Shown: one piece after another, positions 9,676 through 18,136 of the stretch
Position numbering within the stretch: the stretch's first letter is position 1
Layout: each line of letters begins with the position of its first letter
DNA from: a virus
DNA: 64,000 nucleotides
IMG/VR virus record: IMGVR_UViG_3300042889_002648
Coordinates: 1-64,000 of that record
Direction: 5' to 3' (one strand)
The notes under the pieces: generated by a model
What the model saw: the letters and a program-made list of their open reading frames with translations, nothing else
What the model was told of the DNA's origin: nothing
The model's database searches: none
Made by a program: the position numbers and the translations under genes

Positions 9676-10428
9676 TTATTTTGGAAGTGAATCTAGTGTA
9701 TGCGCTTGTGTCTCCATGAATGTAACTGTTACAGTGGTTTCAAGTGGAGAACCGTCGGTATGCCACATATTGCTTGTACTGTTATATGCAGTTTGTACAC
9801 CTGTTAAGAAGCAAGACCCAATCTTTGGAATATCCTCAATCTCAGGCGCTGAAACACCATCTGACTTACGAAAACTTATCTTCCATTTTGGAGGATATCG
9901 CAATTGAAAGAAGTCACCTTCAGGATATAAGCCAAGACGAAATTCATTTACAATACTTTTAATTGTATTTCTTTCCTTAGAGTTACGTGCAATAAGCTGA
10001 AATGCAAAACTAAATGTGCGAGTATTTGTTGATGTAAATTCGGTTTGAATATTCTTATTGAGTGTTGTACCTGTACCAATACTAACTGCACTCTGCAATC
10101 CTTCACTTGCACCAGATAGTGCAGTTATACCTTGAATGATTGATCCTATACGTGCATTGCCTTCTGCCTTTGATACTGCAGCAGCTGCTTGCCCCATGAC
10201 ACCGGATAATCCTGCACCTTCAGCAATTCGACCAGATAGTGAACTTATTGCACCACCGATAATACCAAGTTCCGTATTATTATAAGTAGACTCGTCACCA
10301 AATGTCAATGAGCTTGGAATAGGCAAAGCAATAAGCTTGCTCGTTGCACGTGATTGACTGCCTTCACATTCAAACACTACAAACGGTCGCACTGTTAAAT
10401 TTGCAACATCGGACGGAAAAGTTAACAT
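9676..10428 (-). CDS. 48: Baseplate-tail tube junction protein (gp48/gp54-like)
   Basis: 250 aa from the ATG at 10428 (MLTFPSDVANLTVRPFVVFE); a longer frame from 10485 would run across the divergent promoter. Residues 150-240 (TRTFSFAFQLIARNSKERNT, FRLGLYPEGDFFQLRYPPKW) have the tube-like fold shared by gp48, gp54 and gp19. A Gly/Ala-rich segment lies at about 60-120. It probably caps the baseplate and starts tube polymerisation. Which of gp48 or gp54 it matches is unsettled. Confidence 0.75.
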   Translation of the reverse strand: MLTFPSDVANLTVRPFVVFECEGSQSRATSKLIALPIPSSLTFGDESTYNNTELGIIGGAISSLSGRIAEGAGLSGVMGQAAAAVSKAEGNARIGSIIQGITALSGASEGLQSAVSIGTGTTLNKNIQTEFTSTNTRTFSFAFQLIARNSKERNTIKSIVNEFRLGLYPEGDFFQLRYPPKWKISFRKSDGVSAPEIEDIPKIGSCFLTGVQTAYNSTSNMWHTDGSPLETTVTVTFMETQAHTLDSLPK

Positions 10429-10433
10429 ATAAT

Positions 10434-10441
10434 TATTTATA
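10434..10441 (-). promoter_or_regulatory. Late promoter box between divergent gp48 and gp4
   Basis: TATAAATA on the minus strand, 5 nt before the gp48-like ATG. On the plus strand TATAAT (10428-10433) lies 7 nt before the gp4 ATG at 10441. The two divergent genes thus share a roughly 12-bp promoter-start region. Confidence 0.65.
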
Positions 10442-10896
10442 TGAAGAAGGGTCAATATTATAAAGGTAAATACAGAGTTGTGCACAAGAACAAATATGAA
10501 GGCGACTATAATGCAGTTTCATACCGCAGCCTGTGGGAGCGTCAGGTTTTTAGATGGTGTGATGATACCGCCGATGTGGTACGCTGGAGCAGTGAAGAGA
10601 CAGTGATCGCATACCGCTGCAAAACTGATGGTAAACTTCATCGCTACTTTGTTGACCTTAAGATACAATTTAAAAATGGAGATACATATCTTATTGAGAT
10701 TAAACCAAAAAAACAGACACAAGAACCTAAGCCGCGTCTTATAAAGTCACGCTCATACATTACAGAGGTAATGACATATGCGAAAAACATATCAAAATGG
10801 GAGGCAGCAACTGAATTTTGTACAGATCGTGGATGGCGCTTTCAAATATGGACGGAAGATATTATTAAAGGACTGGGTATTAAACTACTAACGTGA
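10441..10896 (+). CDS. 4: Head completion protein gp4
   Basis: 151 aa, same size as T4 gp4 (150 aa). It carries the family pattern YRSLWERQVFRWCDDTADVV, YFVDLKIQF, YLIEIKPKKQT and GWRFQIWTEDII. The Glu, Asp and EIKPK residues are the nuclease-like core shared with TnsA-type endonucleases. gp4 is needed to finish the DNA-filled head before tail joining. It is the first plus-strand gene, divergent from the baseplate block. Confidence 0.92.
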   Translation: MKKGQYYKGKYRVVHKNKYEGDYNAVSYRSLWERQVFRWCDDTADVVRWSSEETVIAYRCKTDGKLHRYFVDLKIQFKNGDTYLIEIKPKKQTQEPKPRLIKSRSYITEVMTYAKNISKWEAATEFCTDRGWRFQIWTEDIIKGLGIKLLT

Positions 10897-10901
10897 CGCA
10901 A

Positions 10902-10909
10902 TATAAATA
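10902..10909 (+). promoter_or_regulatory. T4-type late promoter box, plus strand
   Basis: TATAAATA followed by G, 6 nt before the ATG at 10916. It lies just after the gp4 stop and predicts a leaderless late transcript of the tail genes. Confidence 0.7.
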
Positions 10910-10915
10910 GTTTGT

Positions 10916-11500
10916 ATGGCATCTCTTTTTTCTAAAATACACGCACAAGCAGAACGTGCAGGAATAAAGTTACGCACTGTAGAGTCACGTAATTGGTTTT
11001 TACGCAAGATACAATCAATGACAACCGTGACACCACGACGTGTATTGACGGATACTGCCCTTGAGACACGTAAGCGCCCGCTCATAGGGCGAATGTTTAT
11101 GTTCTTGTACGATCCTAAAGGTAAAGATACGCTTCCGCATTATGATCGCTTTCCTCTTATACTTATGGTTGGTCCAGCAAAGAAGGGTTTTTATGGACTT
11201 AACCTTCATTACCTTCCTCCGCGTCAGCGTGCGATATTCTTTGACCGTCTGATGGATTATACAAACAATAAAAAGTATAATGAAACAACACGGTTTAGAC
11301 TAACATATGATATGCTTAACGGCATATCAAACCTACGCGCCTTTGCACCATGTTTTAAACACTACTTGTTTGAGCATGTTACATCAAAGACTGTGGAAGT
11401 TGCACCTAGCGAATGGGAGATTGCATTATTCTTGCCAACTGATAGTTTTGTTAAAGAATCAAATACATCCATCTGGAAGACAACACGTAAATTAGTATAA
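10916..11500 (+). CDS. 2: gp2-like DNA end protector family protein (tentative)
   Basis: 194 aa. The pattern ESRNWFLRKIQ, then RPLIGRMFMFLYDPKGKDTL, YDRFPLILMVGPAKKGFYGL and NLHYLPPRQR is widespread in marine T4-like phages, where I recall it annotated as the gp2 DNA end protector. In T4, gp2 and gp4 act together at head completion, and here the gene follows gp4. It lacks the length of T4 gp2 (274 aa), so the assignment is moderate. Confidence 0.55.
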   Translation: MASLFSKIHAQAERAGIKLRTVESRNWFLRKIQSMTTVTPRRVLTDTALETRKRPLIGRMFMFLYDPKGKDTLPHYDRFPLILMVGPAKKGFYGLNLHYLPPRQRAIFFDRLMDYTNNKKYNETTRFRLTYDMLNGISNLRAFAPCFKHYLFEHVTSKTVEVAPSEWEIALFLPTDSFVKESNTSIWKTTRKLV

Positions 11501-11503
11501 CAT

Positions 11504-12085
11504 ATGTCATCAATAAACGACTTTAAAAACGCAATTGCAATAAACGGTGGGTTTGCGCGCCCAAATCGTTTTGAGGTTTCAATTACTGACATCCCAGGTT
11601 TTAATGAAAATATTGAATCTTTACGTGACCTATCATTTATGTGTGATAGTGTAACAATCCCAGGTAAGCAAATCACTACTCTTGATTACGAAATATCAAC
11701 ACGTCGTGCACTAAAGATACCAACTGGATTTGTCGACGATGACGTTACTCTAACATTTAACCTGACAAATAATTACATTGCAAAGCGAGCGTTTGACGCA
11801 TGGACAAATTATATTATAGGAGTAAATAGTTACCTAACACGTTATCATGATGAATACACACGCAATATAGTTATTAAACAGCTCGATGACCAGGACAGAG
11901 AAACATATAGTGTCTTACTGCAACGTGCATACCCATATCAAATACAGAGTGTGGAATTAAGTCATGAAAATGAATCAAGCATTCAAAAAGTGAGTGTGAC
12001 TCTAACATGTGATCGCGTGATACCACGCTTTAAAGATAATATTCCAGATGGTATTGTAATTGTTGGACCTCTTACATCAATCTAA
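11504..12085 (+). CDS. 19: Tail tube protein gp19-like
   Basis: 193 aa. It shows the gp19 family pattern: GGFARPNRFEVSITDIPG, CDSVTIPGKQITTLDYEI, FVDDDVTLTFNLTNNY and AYPYQIQSVELSHENES. The tube protein stacks in hexameric rings forming the DNA channel. It lies next to gp26 and the tape-measure gene rather than next to a sheath gene, so gp54 (tube initiator, same fold) is an alternative. Confidence 0.8.
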   Translation: MSSINDFKNAIAINGGFARPNRFEVSITDIPGFNENIESLRDLSFMCDSVTIPGKQITTLDYEISTRRALKIPTGFVDDDVTLTFNLTNNYIAKRAFDAWTNYIIGVNSYLTRYHDEYTRNIVIKQLDDQDRETYSVLLQRAYPYQIQSVELSHENESSIQKVSVTLTCDRVIPRFKDNIPDGIVIVGPLTSI

Positions 12086-12088
12086 TGG

Positions 12089-12096
12089 GATAAATA
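12089..12096 (+). promoter_or_regulatory. Late-type promoter box variant before gp26
   Basis: GATAAATA, one change from TATAAATA, 25 nt before the gp26 ATG at 12122. It overlaps the end region of the tube gene. Confidence 0.4.
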
Positions 12097-12121
12097 ACTA
12101 AAACTATATTATACTAACATT

Positions 12122-12832
12122 ATGGCATTACCAGTACTAACAGCACCAAAATACACGTTGACCGTTCCGTCAACTCAGCAGACAATTGAATATCGTCCAT
12201 TCCTTGTCAAGGAAGAAAAGATTCTTTTGCTTGCACAAGAGTCAAACGACCAAAAGGAAATTATGAGCGCAATACGTGATGTTGTTGAGACGTGTACATA
12301 CGGAACAGTTAAAGCAAACCTTTTAACATCATTTGACCTTGAATATATTTTCTTAAAGCTGCGCGCAAAGAGCGTAGGTGAAATTGTAAATATTAAATGT
12401 AAATGCGCATCATGTGAAACATATAATCCAGTAGAAGTTAACCTAGACACGGTTGAAGTCACATGGCCGAGCACAAAGGTGGATAACAAGATTATGTTAA
12501 CCGATAAGGTTGGAATTGTCCTACGCCATATATCAGTTGATGACCTAAATAAAATTGGCTTGGGCGAAAACGTACATGTTGAAACAGTTACCAACATGAT
12601 TATTGCATCTATTGAATCAATCTTTGATGATAGCGCTGTATATCCTGCAGCTCAAAGTTCACAAGCTGAATTAAAAGAATTTGTAAATTCACTGAGTCGC
12701 TCTCAAGTATCTAAGATTGAGGCATATATCGAAAACGCTCCAAAGTTGCAACATGAAATACGCTTTGTATGTGCGCAATGCAAAACAGATAACTCTCAGG
12801 TCTTAACTGGAACACAATCTTTTTTCGCCTAG
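12122..12832 (+). CDS. 26: Baseplate hub assembly protein gp26-like, 0-frame product
   Basis: 236 aa. It carries the T4 baseplate gp26 pattern: EYRPFLVKEEKILLLAQE, EIMSAIRDVVETCTYG and FDLEYIFLKLRAKSVGEIV. Two Cys pairs, CKCASC (about 94-99) and CAQC near the C-terminus, suggest a zinc site. The frame ends at TAG (12830-12832), six bases after a T TTT TTC slippery heptamer (12820-12826). The -1 frame continues into a gp51-like tail, so this is probably the short form of a frameshift pair acting as tail assembly chaperone. Confidence 0.87.
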   Translation: MALPVLTAPKYTLTVPSTQQTIEYRPFLVKEEKILLLAQESNDQKEIMSAIRDVVETCTYGTVKANLLTSFDLEYIFLKLRAKSVGEIVNIKCKCASCETYNPVEVNLDTVEVTWPSTKVDNKIMLTDKVGIVLRHISVDDLNKIGLGENVHVETVTNMIIASIESIFDDSAVYPAAQSSQAELKEFVNSLSRSQVSKIEAYIENAPKLQHEIRFVCAQCKTDNSQVLTGTQSFFA

Positions 12833-12940
12833 CCCTCTCGCATGATTCTCTGACAAACTATTATCAAACAAACTTTTCACTAATGCAACATCACAAGTAT
12901 AGTTTGTCAGAGCTAGAAACCATGTTACCGTGGGAGAGGG
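12820..12940 (+). promoter_or_regulatory. Programmed -1 frameshift signal: slippery site plus two-part stem
   Basis: Slippery heptamer T TTT TTC at 12820-12826, in frame with gp26. After a 6-nt spacer an outer stem pairs CCCTCTC (12833-12839) with GAGAGGG (12934-12940). Inside it an exact 13-bp stem pairs 12848-12860 with 12900-12912. Heptamer, spacer and stem are the three parts of a canonical -1 frameshift element. The 0-frame stop lies in the spacer. Confidence 0.82.
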
Positions 12941-13002
12941 AAATTTATATATCGATGTTATTAAATTACATTAAAGAAGAAGAACAACGCAATAAGAAAT
13001 GA
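12826..13002 (+). CDS. 51: gp51-like frameshift extension (-1 frame of gp26)
   Basis: 58 codons read after slippage, starting RLALSHDSLTNYYQTNF and ending at TGA 13000-13002, which overlaps the tape-measure ATG. The segment YSLSELETMLPWEREIY followed by a helix and KEEEQRNKK resembles the second half of tail assembly chaperones just upstream of tape measures. The only internal ATG (12883) has no Shine-Dalgarno, so independent translation is less likely. The predicted fusion is 293 aa (235 + 58), analogous to lambda gpGT. Confidence 0.75.
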   Translation, partial: RLALSHDSLTNYYQTNFSLMQHHKYSLSELETMLPWEREIYISMLLNYIKEEEQRNKK

Positions 13003-14681
13003 ACAACGGATCACTTGAAACTGTCATAGAAGAATTACGCACCGCAAACACTTCAGCTGATTTGATGCTGGATAATGTTGATACGCTTAACAATCTACGG
13101 CTATTGACGATTGATATGATTGGGCGGTTTGACATGCTTATAGAGTCAAATGTTAATCTTGGAGAAATCCTACAAGGGAATCGGCTGCAAGAACGAGAAG
13201 ATCGTGCCGAATTACTTGCTGCATTACGCGGACGAGGCGGTGGCGAAGAACGAACAGTTCCAGCATCAAGCCCACGAAGTGGCGGTGGTAACCTTGGAAT
13301 ATTTGGCACCATAGCAGCAATTGGTGCTGGTATGGTTGGATTTGTAGCTGGCTTCCTAAAAGAATTTAAAGGTATATTAACCAAACCACTAAAACTACTG
13401 CGTGAGTCAAAGACTGGCCAAGCTGTCAAAAATTTATTTACACGCATTGGAAGTTTCTTTGATGATATAATAACACGCTTTAAGAATAACAGTATAGTGC
13501 GAAAAATTACAGGAGTCTTCGATGCAATTGGCGATCTTGTAACAAAATTTAAAGGCAGTAGTTTATTTAAAGGCTTATCTACATTCCTAGGTAAGATCAA
13601 ATCTTTCTTTAACATATTTTCAAATTCTCCAATTGTTAAAGTTGTAGGCGGTGTCTTTGATGTTGCCAAAAAATTATTTGGTGTATTTGGAAATGTATTT
13701 AATGGTATCAAGTCTGGCTTTAGCACTGGTGCAAAATTAGGAGGTACACTTGGAAAGTTACTTAAAGGAGTTGGTCGATTACTTGTAGGACTAGGTAAAA
13801 TATTTGGGTTACCGCTTACAATTATTTTAGGTATCTATGGAGCAATCACTGGATTTATAAGTGGCTTTAAAGAAGGCGGTATCATTGGTGGTATTAAAGG
13901 AGCACTGGTTGGGGTGTTTGATTCAATCATTGGCGGTCTTCTCGATTTAATAAAGGACGGCATATCATGGGTTGCTGGCGCACTTGGTTTTGAAAATGTT
14001 GAAAAGGCGCTTGATAGTTTTTCGTTCACTGGCTTATTTAAACAATTTTTAGATTTTACCTTTGGCATTGCTGAAACTATTGGTGAATTTATTGGATCAG
14101 TATTTAGTAACATTATAGATTTCTTTTCAACGCTACCACTTAAAATTGGACAATTTTTTATTGACGCAATGGATGGCGCAATTGAATTGTTTAGCAGCGT
14201 GGGTGATACTATATCTGAGTTTCATAAGAAAATATTACGCGCTATACTACCAGATCCAAATGTTAAGCGTGCGTGGTATGATCCGATTGGTATGATCCAA
14301 GGTGTGATACCAGATGCGGTATACAAATATGCATTTGGCTCAGCACCAGCAGAAATTTCAGTTGATAAAATGGAAACTGCTAAGGCCTCAGGCGATTTTT
14401 CAGCTTTAAGCAATGATGAAAAGGGAAAAGCCGCAGGATACAATTCTTTCCAAGAATATAAAGATTCTGGTTACCAATTTAAAGAAAACATGCAGAGCAT
14501 TCCAAGTACAACTGGAGCAGCGCTAAAAGCTGCCGGTGCAAGTGTATCAGGCAATTCTACAGTGGTTGTGAATAATAATAACGGTGGAAATGTTAGTAAC
14601 GTGCGCAGCAGTAATGTAAATAATAATGCGCCTGCAATGAGTCCAATTATGAGCGCGAGTGGTATGGCATTTAGTTACTAA
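12999..14681 (+). CDS. 29: Tail length tape-measure protein (gp29-like)
   Basis: 560 aa, near T4 gp29 (590 aa). A helical N-terminus (1-90) is followed by hydrophobic Gly-rich segments (GIFGTIAAIGAGMVGFVAGF; repeated GVFDAIGDLVTKF-like units) and an Asn-rich end VVVNNNNGG. Such a helical, partly membrane-like rod inside the tube is typical of tape measures. It directly follows the gp26/51 frameshift pair with an ATGA overlap, as in many tailed phages. Its 3' end overlaps the opposite-strand thioredoxin-like gene by 11 bp. Confidence 0.82.
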   Translation: MNNGSLETVIEELRTANTSADLMLDNVDTLNNLRLLTIDMIGRFDMLIESNVNLGEILQGNRLQEREDRAELLAALRGRGGGEERTVPASSPRSGGGNLGIFGTIAAIGAGMVGFVAGFLKEFKGILTKPLKLLRESKTGQAVKNLFTRIGSFFDDIITRFKNNSIVRKITGVFDAIGDLVTKFKGSSLFKGLSTFLGKIKSFFNIFSNSPIVKVVGGVFDVAKKLFGVFGNVFNGIKSGFSTGAKLGGTLGKLLKGVGRLLVGLGKIFGLPLTIILGIYGAITGFISGFKEGGIIGGIKGALVGVFDSIIGGLLDLIKDGISWVAGALGFENVEKALDSFSFTGLFKQFLDFTFGIAETIGEFIGSVFSNIIDFFSTLPLKIGQFFIDAMDGAIELFSSVGDTISEFHKKILRAILPDPNVKRAWYDPIGMIQGVIPDAVYKYAFGSAPAEISVDKMETAKASGDFSALSNDEKGKAAGYNSFQEYKDSGYQFKENMQSIPSTTGAALKAAGASVSGNSTVVVNNNNGGNVSNVRSSNVNNNAPAMSPIMSASGMAFSY

Positions 14682-14946
14682 CTGCACCATAGATTATATC
14701 AGCAAATTGGTCAACGCTCTTTACTCCAAAGAAGCTGTGTAAGATGTTGCCGCGTATGCCATAACAAAGCGTATGTGGTATACCCTCTATCTTATGTTGA
14801 AATGCTAACGGTAAATTCTCTTCACGATCAACGTCAATGACTTCAAGTTGTGCTGGTGTGCGCATACAATACTCTTCTAGTGTATCAAGATGCCGCCTAC
14901 AGTCAATGCAATTTAAATATGTAAATACTCGTATTAAGAATATCAT
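14671..14946 (-). CDS. Thioredoxin/glutaredoxin-like protein
   Basis: 91 aa with a thioredoxin-fold pattern: FTYLNCIDCRRHLDTL (CxxC redox pair near residue 13) and the cis-proline region GIPHTLCYG. T4-like phages carry NrdC-type thioredoxins that reduce ribonucleotide reductase; NrdA and NrdB are in this window at 40.6-43.3 kb, so that role is plausible. The active site CIDC differs from the common CGPC, CPYC or CxYC motifs. Confidence 0.7.
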   Translation of the reverse strand: MIFLIRVFTYLNCIDCRRHLDTLEEYCMRTPAQLEVIDVDREENLPLAFQHKIEGIPHTLCYGIRGNILHSFFGVKSVDQFADIIYGAVSN

Positions 14947-14958
14947 AAAATATATATC

Positions 14959-14991
14959 AAAAAAAGGGAGATGGCATATAAACCATCTCCC
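14959..14991 (-). terminator. Rho-independent terminator after gp32
   Basis: A 9-bp perfect stem GGGAGATGG/CCATCTCCC (14966-14974 with 14983-14991) with an 8-nt loop, followed on the minus strand by seven U. It lies 25 bp past the gp32 stop. Confidence 0.85.
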
Positions 14992-15015
14992 TTGTGCGTT
15001 ATAGTTTTAAGGTGT

Positions 15016-15930
15016 TTAGCCTTGTGCTAGTTTTGCAAAGTAACTCAACGAGTCATCATTGTCATCGTCATCACTGGTGCTTAGAGCCGGAGCGGGCGCT
15101 TCAGTATAAGCGGGTGTTGCTTCAGCGGTCTTACCAACTGATGCTGCACGCTCATTGATGCTGTGTTCCTCAGTAAGCGAACCACCAATTGCATCAGCAC
15201 CAAGTACCTCAACGAGCTTGCGTTTAAGGTCACCATAGCTCTTGTAATTTGCAGGATCAATAAAATCCTTGAGCGAAAACAGTTGATTATATACACGTTC
15301 TAATTTAGCTTCATCTCCGCCAAAGAGTTCAGATGTATTTTCAAATTCGCTCTTATCATAATTACGATATCCTTCAAAGTTGCGAATCTTCAACTTAAAG
15401 TTTGCGCCGCCCCAGAAGTCAAACGGATTCACTGGTGTTTCATCCTGAAATTGTGGCTGCATAATATCCATAATCTTATCAAAGATTTTCTTACCAAATT
15501 TGTATAAGAATACCTTACCTTCATTATCTGGATTTGCAGGATCAGAGACTACAAGAATGTTGCTTACATAGTGCAGGCGACGTTTACGCTCACGCGCAAT
15601 TTCTTTATCCTTTTCATTTCCGCTGTTCCAGAGAATGCTATTAATTTCAGCAACAGGGTCTGGTTGACCGATACTCGTAAGCGAGTTTTCAATATACCAA
15701 CGGCCTGTTGGACCTTTGAAACCGTGGTCCCAAAAGCGAACCCATGGGAGATCCTCGCCTTCTTTAGCAGAAAGGAAACGAATAATTGCGTAACCATTAC
15801 CTGCTTTATCAACAGCGGGTGCCCAAAGGCGATCATCACCATAAGTTTTTGGTGATCCGATTTTTTCTGCAGCTTCAACGAGTTTATTAATTGAGGCTGT
15901 ACGATTTTGTTTTAGTTTATCAAACGACAT
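15016..15930 (-). CDS. 32: Single-stranded DNA-binding protein gp32
   Basis: 304 aa, matching T4 gp32 (301 aa). The N-terminus MSFDKLKQNRTASINKL is the cooperativity domain. The core contains GYAIIRFLSAKEGEDLPWVR and VFLYKFGKKIFDKIMDIM. The C-terminus is acidic (TSDDDDNDDSLSYFAKL), the tail that docks other replication proteins. The T4 zinc-finger Cys/His cluster is not evident, as in marine relatives. It has both an early promoter (15989-16017) and a possible late box upstream, and a strong terminator. Confidence 0.93.
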   Translation of the reverse strand: MSFDKLKQNRTASINKLVEAAEKIGSPKTYGDDRLWAPAVDKAGNGYAIIRFLSAKEGEDLPWVRFWDHGFKGPTGRWYIENSLTSIGQPDPVAEINSILWNSGNEKDKEIARERKRRLHYVSNILVVSDPANPDNEGKVFLYKFGKKIFDKIMDIMQPQFQDETPVNPFDFWGGANFKLKIRNFEGYRNYDKSEFENTSELFGGDEAKLERVYNQLFSLKDFIDPANYKSYGDLKRKLVEVLGADAIGGSLTEEHSINERAASVGKTAEATPAYTEAPAPALSTSDDDDNDDSLSYFAKLAQG

Positions 15931-15988
15931 ATGTTTAGTATTACAGTGTATTGTTTTTGTTTTGCGTTGTATTATATCAACAAGATTT

Positions 15989-16017
15989 ATTATATCATAA
16001 AGAGTATGCTATGTAAA
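15989..16017 (-). promoter_or_regulatory. Sigma70-like early promoter, gp32
   Basis: TTTACA (16012-16017) - 17 nt - TATAAT (15989-15994) on the minus strand. It leaves a leader of about 50 nt, long enough for translational autoregulation as known for T4 gp32; the latter is inference. Confidence 0.8.
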
Positions 16018-16058
16018 TAGTATTCTTTAAAAATTTAATATTAGTTGCTGATAGAAAT

Positions 16059-16066
16059 TATTTATA
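16059..16066 (-). promoter_or_regulatory. Late promoter box upstream of gp32
   Basis: TATAAATA on the minus strand in the gap between gp59 and the gp32 early promoter, 128 nt before the gp32 ATG. Confidence 0.5.
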
Positions 16067-16072
16067 TACTCA

Positions 16073-16678
16073 TTAAGATGTGTATATTTTAATGACAGCG
16101 TCTCGTGCGCTTTGGATGTTTATTTTAGGTGCAACGAAAGGGCGGTATCGTTTTACTTTATGAAGGAATTCACTTAAGATACCCAATGGATCAGAAGATG
16201 TCTTACCTAGACGTGAGCTGTAATCACAGAGCAAGTCTAATATTGTTACGCTCTCAAAGGATAGTGTACCATTGGCATAGCGTGTATATATTTGCGGAAA
16301 CCCGTCGCCGCTCTCAAATAGAGAGTCAAACGGAGTTGTCGCGCAAGCACCCAATTCATTCTTAAAGTTATATTGCAATGCTTGTAGTTTACTCTGCCAT
16401 AGCAAATATACTTCAGGCGACATATCTCCAATCCAACCCTTACCAGCCAATATATTTGCAGTAAAGAAGCCGATGCAATCACCTCGCTTTGAATAATTGC
16501 GTGCAATCTTTTCATAAAAGAAACGATCTTTACGCGCGAGGAATGAAGATTGCTTTAAGCGTGGTCCTTTAAAGTTAAACTTAAAGGCATCATAACTGCC
16601 AGCGGAAAAATGTAGGCGGCATGCTGTACCTATACTCCATGCATCAAATGGTGATACTTTATTGTCTGCGGCAATCAT
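16073..16678 (-). CDS. 59: Replicative helicase loader gp59
   Basis: 201 aa versus 217 in T4. It matches T4 gp59 in order: YDAFKFNFKGPRL (T4 YDVIKYNW), then RKDRFFYEKIARNYSKRGD, FFTANILAGKGWIGDMS and FLHKVKRYRP near the end. gp59 loads gp41 helicase onto gp32-coated forks. Its partners gp32 and gp41 are both in the window. The start overlaps the gp33 stop. Confidence 0.87.
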   Translation of the reverse strand: MIAADNKVSPFDAWSIGTACRLHFSAGSYDAFKFNFKGPRLKQSSFLARKDRFFYEKIARNYSKRGDCIGFFTANILAGKGWIGDMSPEVYLLWQSKLQALQYNFKNELGACATTPFDSLFESGDGFPQIYTRYANGTLSFESVTILDLLCDYSSRLGKTSSDPLGILSEFLHKVKRYRPFVAPKINIQSARDAVIKIYTS

Positions 16679-16917
16679 TAAAATAAGGAAGCTGACGATT
16701 TTGGTAATAGGTTAACGCGTTGTGATTCAGCTTCCAACTTTTCTTTTAGACTTCCAGTTACGAGTTTTGCAACCTCATCAACTTCAATTCCTTTACCGTC
16801 ACAATAGTGTACAATAGCTTCTAGATAACCCATATCATAACGGTTAACACGGCTTTCAACCTCAAGCGCAAATTCTTGTTTGGTGAGGATCTTAATTGGT
16901 ATTTCTTTTTCTGACAT
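16678..16917 (-). CDS. 33: Late transcription coactivator gp33-like
   Basis: 79 aa from the ATG at 16917, which fits the upstream gene end at 16919 better than a Met 18 nt earlier. The pattern YLEAIVHYCDGKGIEVDEVA, KLVTGSLKEKLEAE and a hydrophobic C-terminal LF matches gp33 of marine T4-like phages. gp33 bridges the sliding clamp and RNA polymerase carrying gp55 at TATAAATA promoters, which are abundant here. Sequence similarity is modest; the gp32-gp59-gp33 order supports it. Confidence 0.72.
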   Translation of the reverse strand: MSEKEIPIKILTKQEFALEVESRVNRYDMGYLEAIVHYCDGKGIEVDEVAKLVTGSLKEKLEAESQRVNLLPKSSASLF

Positions 16918-16918
16918 A

Positions 16919-18136
16919 TTAGATTTTTGTTTCAATTACTTTAAGGATGACTGTTTGTTCGTTCACGCGTCCATTAACTTTCTTACGTGTAGATTTGATG
17001 GTCTGCAAGACCTTTTCAATTGCGGCGGTCTTTGCAGTTAATAGTTGTGTAAGCGTCTCTTTTGGTTTACGTAAGGTGCAAGCATAGCTGCGTGTCACGT
17101 CATAATCTTTAAGAGATGTACCTTTAACCTCAAATCCCTTGGTACTGTTGGCAAAGTATACGCCTAAGTTACGTGTCTTTGTATTAAATAATAGGACGCA
17201 TTGTGCAGTTGGAACGCGTGTTGGCGATACACTATCGAGATTCCAATCTGAAGAATTCATCTGATATTTAAGACGCGATACTTGTTTTGTTGCATCCTTA
17301 ACTTTTTTGGTACGCGGCTTGCGGCTTGCATTGCGCATCTTACCATGAGCTGCAATATCAGCTGCCATGACCTCAAGATTCTTTACAATCTTTTTAAGTT
17401 CTGGGCGTGAATAGCATGAATACCCTTGTACCAATTGCGGATCTTCACGATTTAATGCACCTGCAAATTCTGAGTGTTGACGCTCGCACCAATCAAGAAT
17501 AGGTTTACAACCTTGCGCGGGAATCTTGAGATCACGCAGTAGCGATGCCATGTTAATTGTAACTGCTCCTGTCTTGGTATTACCCCAGCTCTCCAAACAC
17601 TCCTCAAGTTGTGGTAAGACTTCTTTTTGTACACGCTCACGAATACGATCCAATGGGCAAATCTTTGCTTTAAGTGGCGTGACTGTTGCAGTTGCTGCTT
17701 CATATTTGCTGTCAGTAATATTTTGTAATGCATTGCGTATCTCTAGATGGACTAGTGTAGCATCATCTTTTGCAACTGGTGGAGTCTCATGAAATGGTAG
17801 TTCATTAAAATAATCTTGTGCGCTTGGATGTAAACTTGGCATGCCACGATCCATGCAACGGATTAACTTGCCTACAGTTGTAGGGAGTGCATGTGGTGGT
17901 GCATCTTTAATTGCAGCCGTTTGGTCTTTTGTATAACCATGACGTTTCATCCAATCCAATACACCTGGGCGCAAGTCGCTTGCATCTAAATAATAATTAT
18001 AGAAATTTAATGCGCGTGAACGCATCTTGAAGAAACGCTCAACGTCCCATGTTTCCCAGCCGTGCCATTCAATTTCTTCGCCTGTCCATTTTGAATCTGG
18101 CGTAATTACTCGCCCTGCTTTAAATACATTGTTCAT
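16919..18136 (-). CDS. Conserved phage protein, function unknown
   Basis: 405 aa. Visible features are WHGWETWDVERFFKMRSRAL near the N-terminus, a basic patch ASRKPRTKKVKDATKQVSRL at about 280-300, and a beta-rich C-terminal part (CVLLFNTKTRNLGVYFA). It is co-oriented with gp33 downstream and a WYL_2-like gene upstream (4-bp overlap). The basic segment suggests nucleic-acid binding. I recall similar genes beside gp33 in marine T4-like phages, without a function. Confidence 0.7.
   Translation of the reverse strand: MNNVFKAGRVITPDSKWTGEEIEWHGWETWDVERFFKMRSRALNFYNYYLDASDLRPGVLDWMKRHGYTKDQTAAIKDAPPHALPTTVGKLIRCMDRGMPSLHPSAQDYFNELPFHETPPVAKDDATLVHLEIRNALQNITDSKYEAATATVTPLKAKICPLDRIRERVQKEVLPQLEECLESWGNTKTGAVTINMASLLRDLKIPAQGCKPILDWCERQHSEFAGALNREDPQLVQGYSCYSRPELKKIVKNLEVMAADIAAHGKMRNASRKPRTKKVKDATKQVSRLKYQMNSSDWNLDSVSPTRVPTAQCVLLFNTKTRNLGVYFANSTKGFEVKGTSLKDYDVTRSYACTLRKPKETLTQLLTAKTAAIEKVLQTIKSTRKKVNGRVNEQTVILKVIETKI

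Noticed and set aside
12883-13002. Independent 39-codon gene for the gp51-like tail
   Set aside because: The ATG has no Shine-Dalgarno or nearby promoter box, whereas slippery site, spacer and stem are all present upstream.
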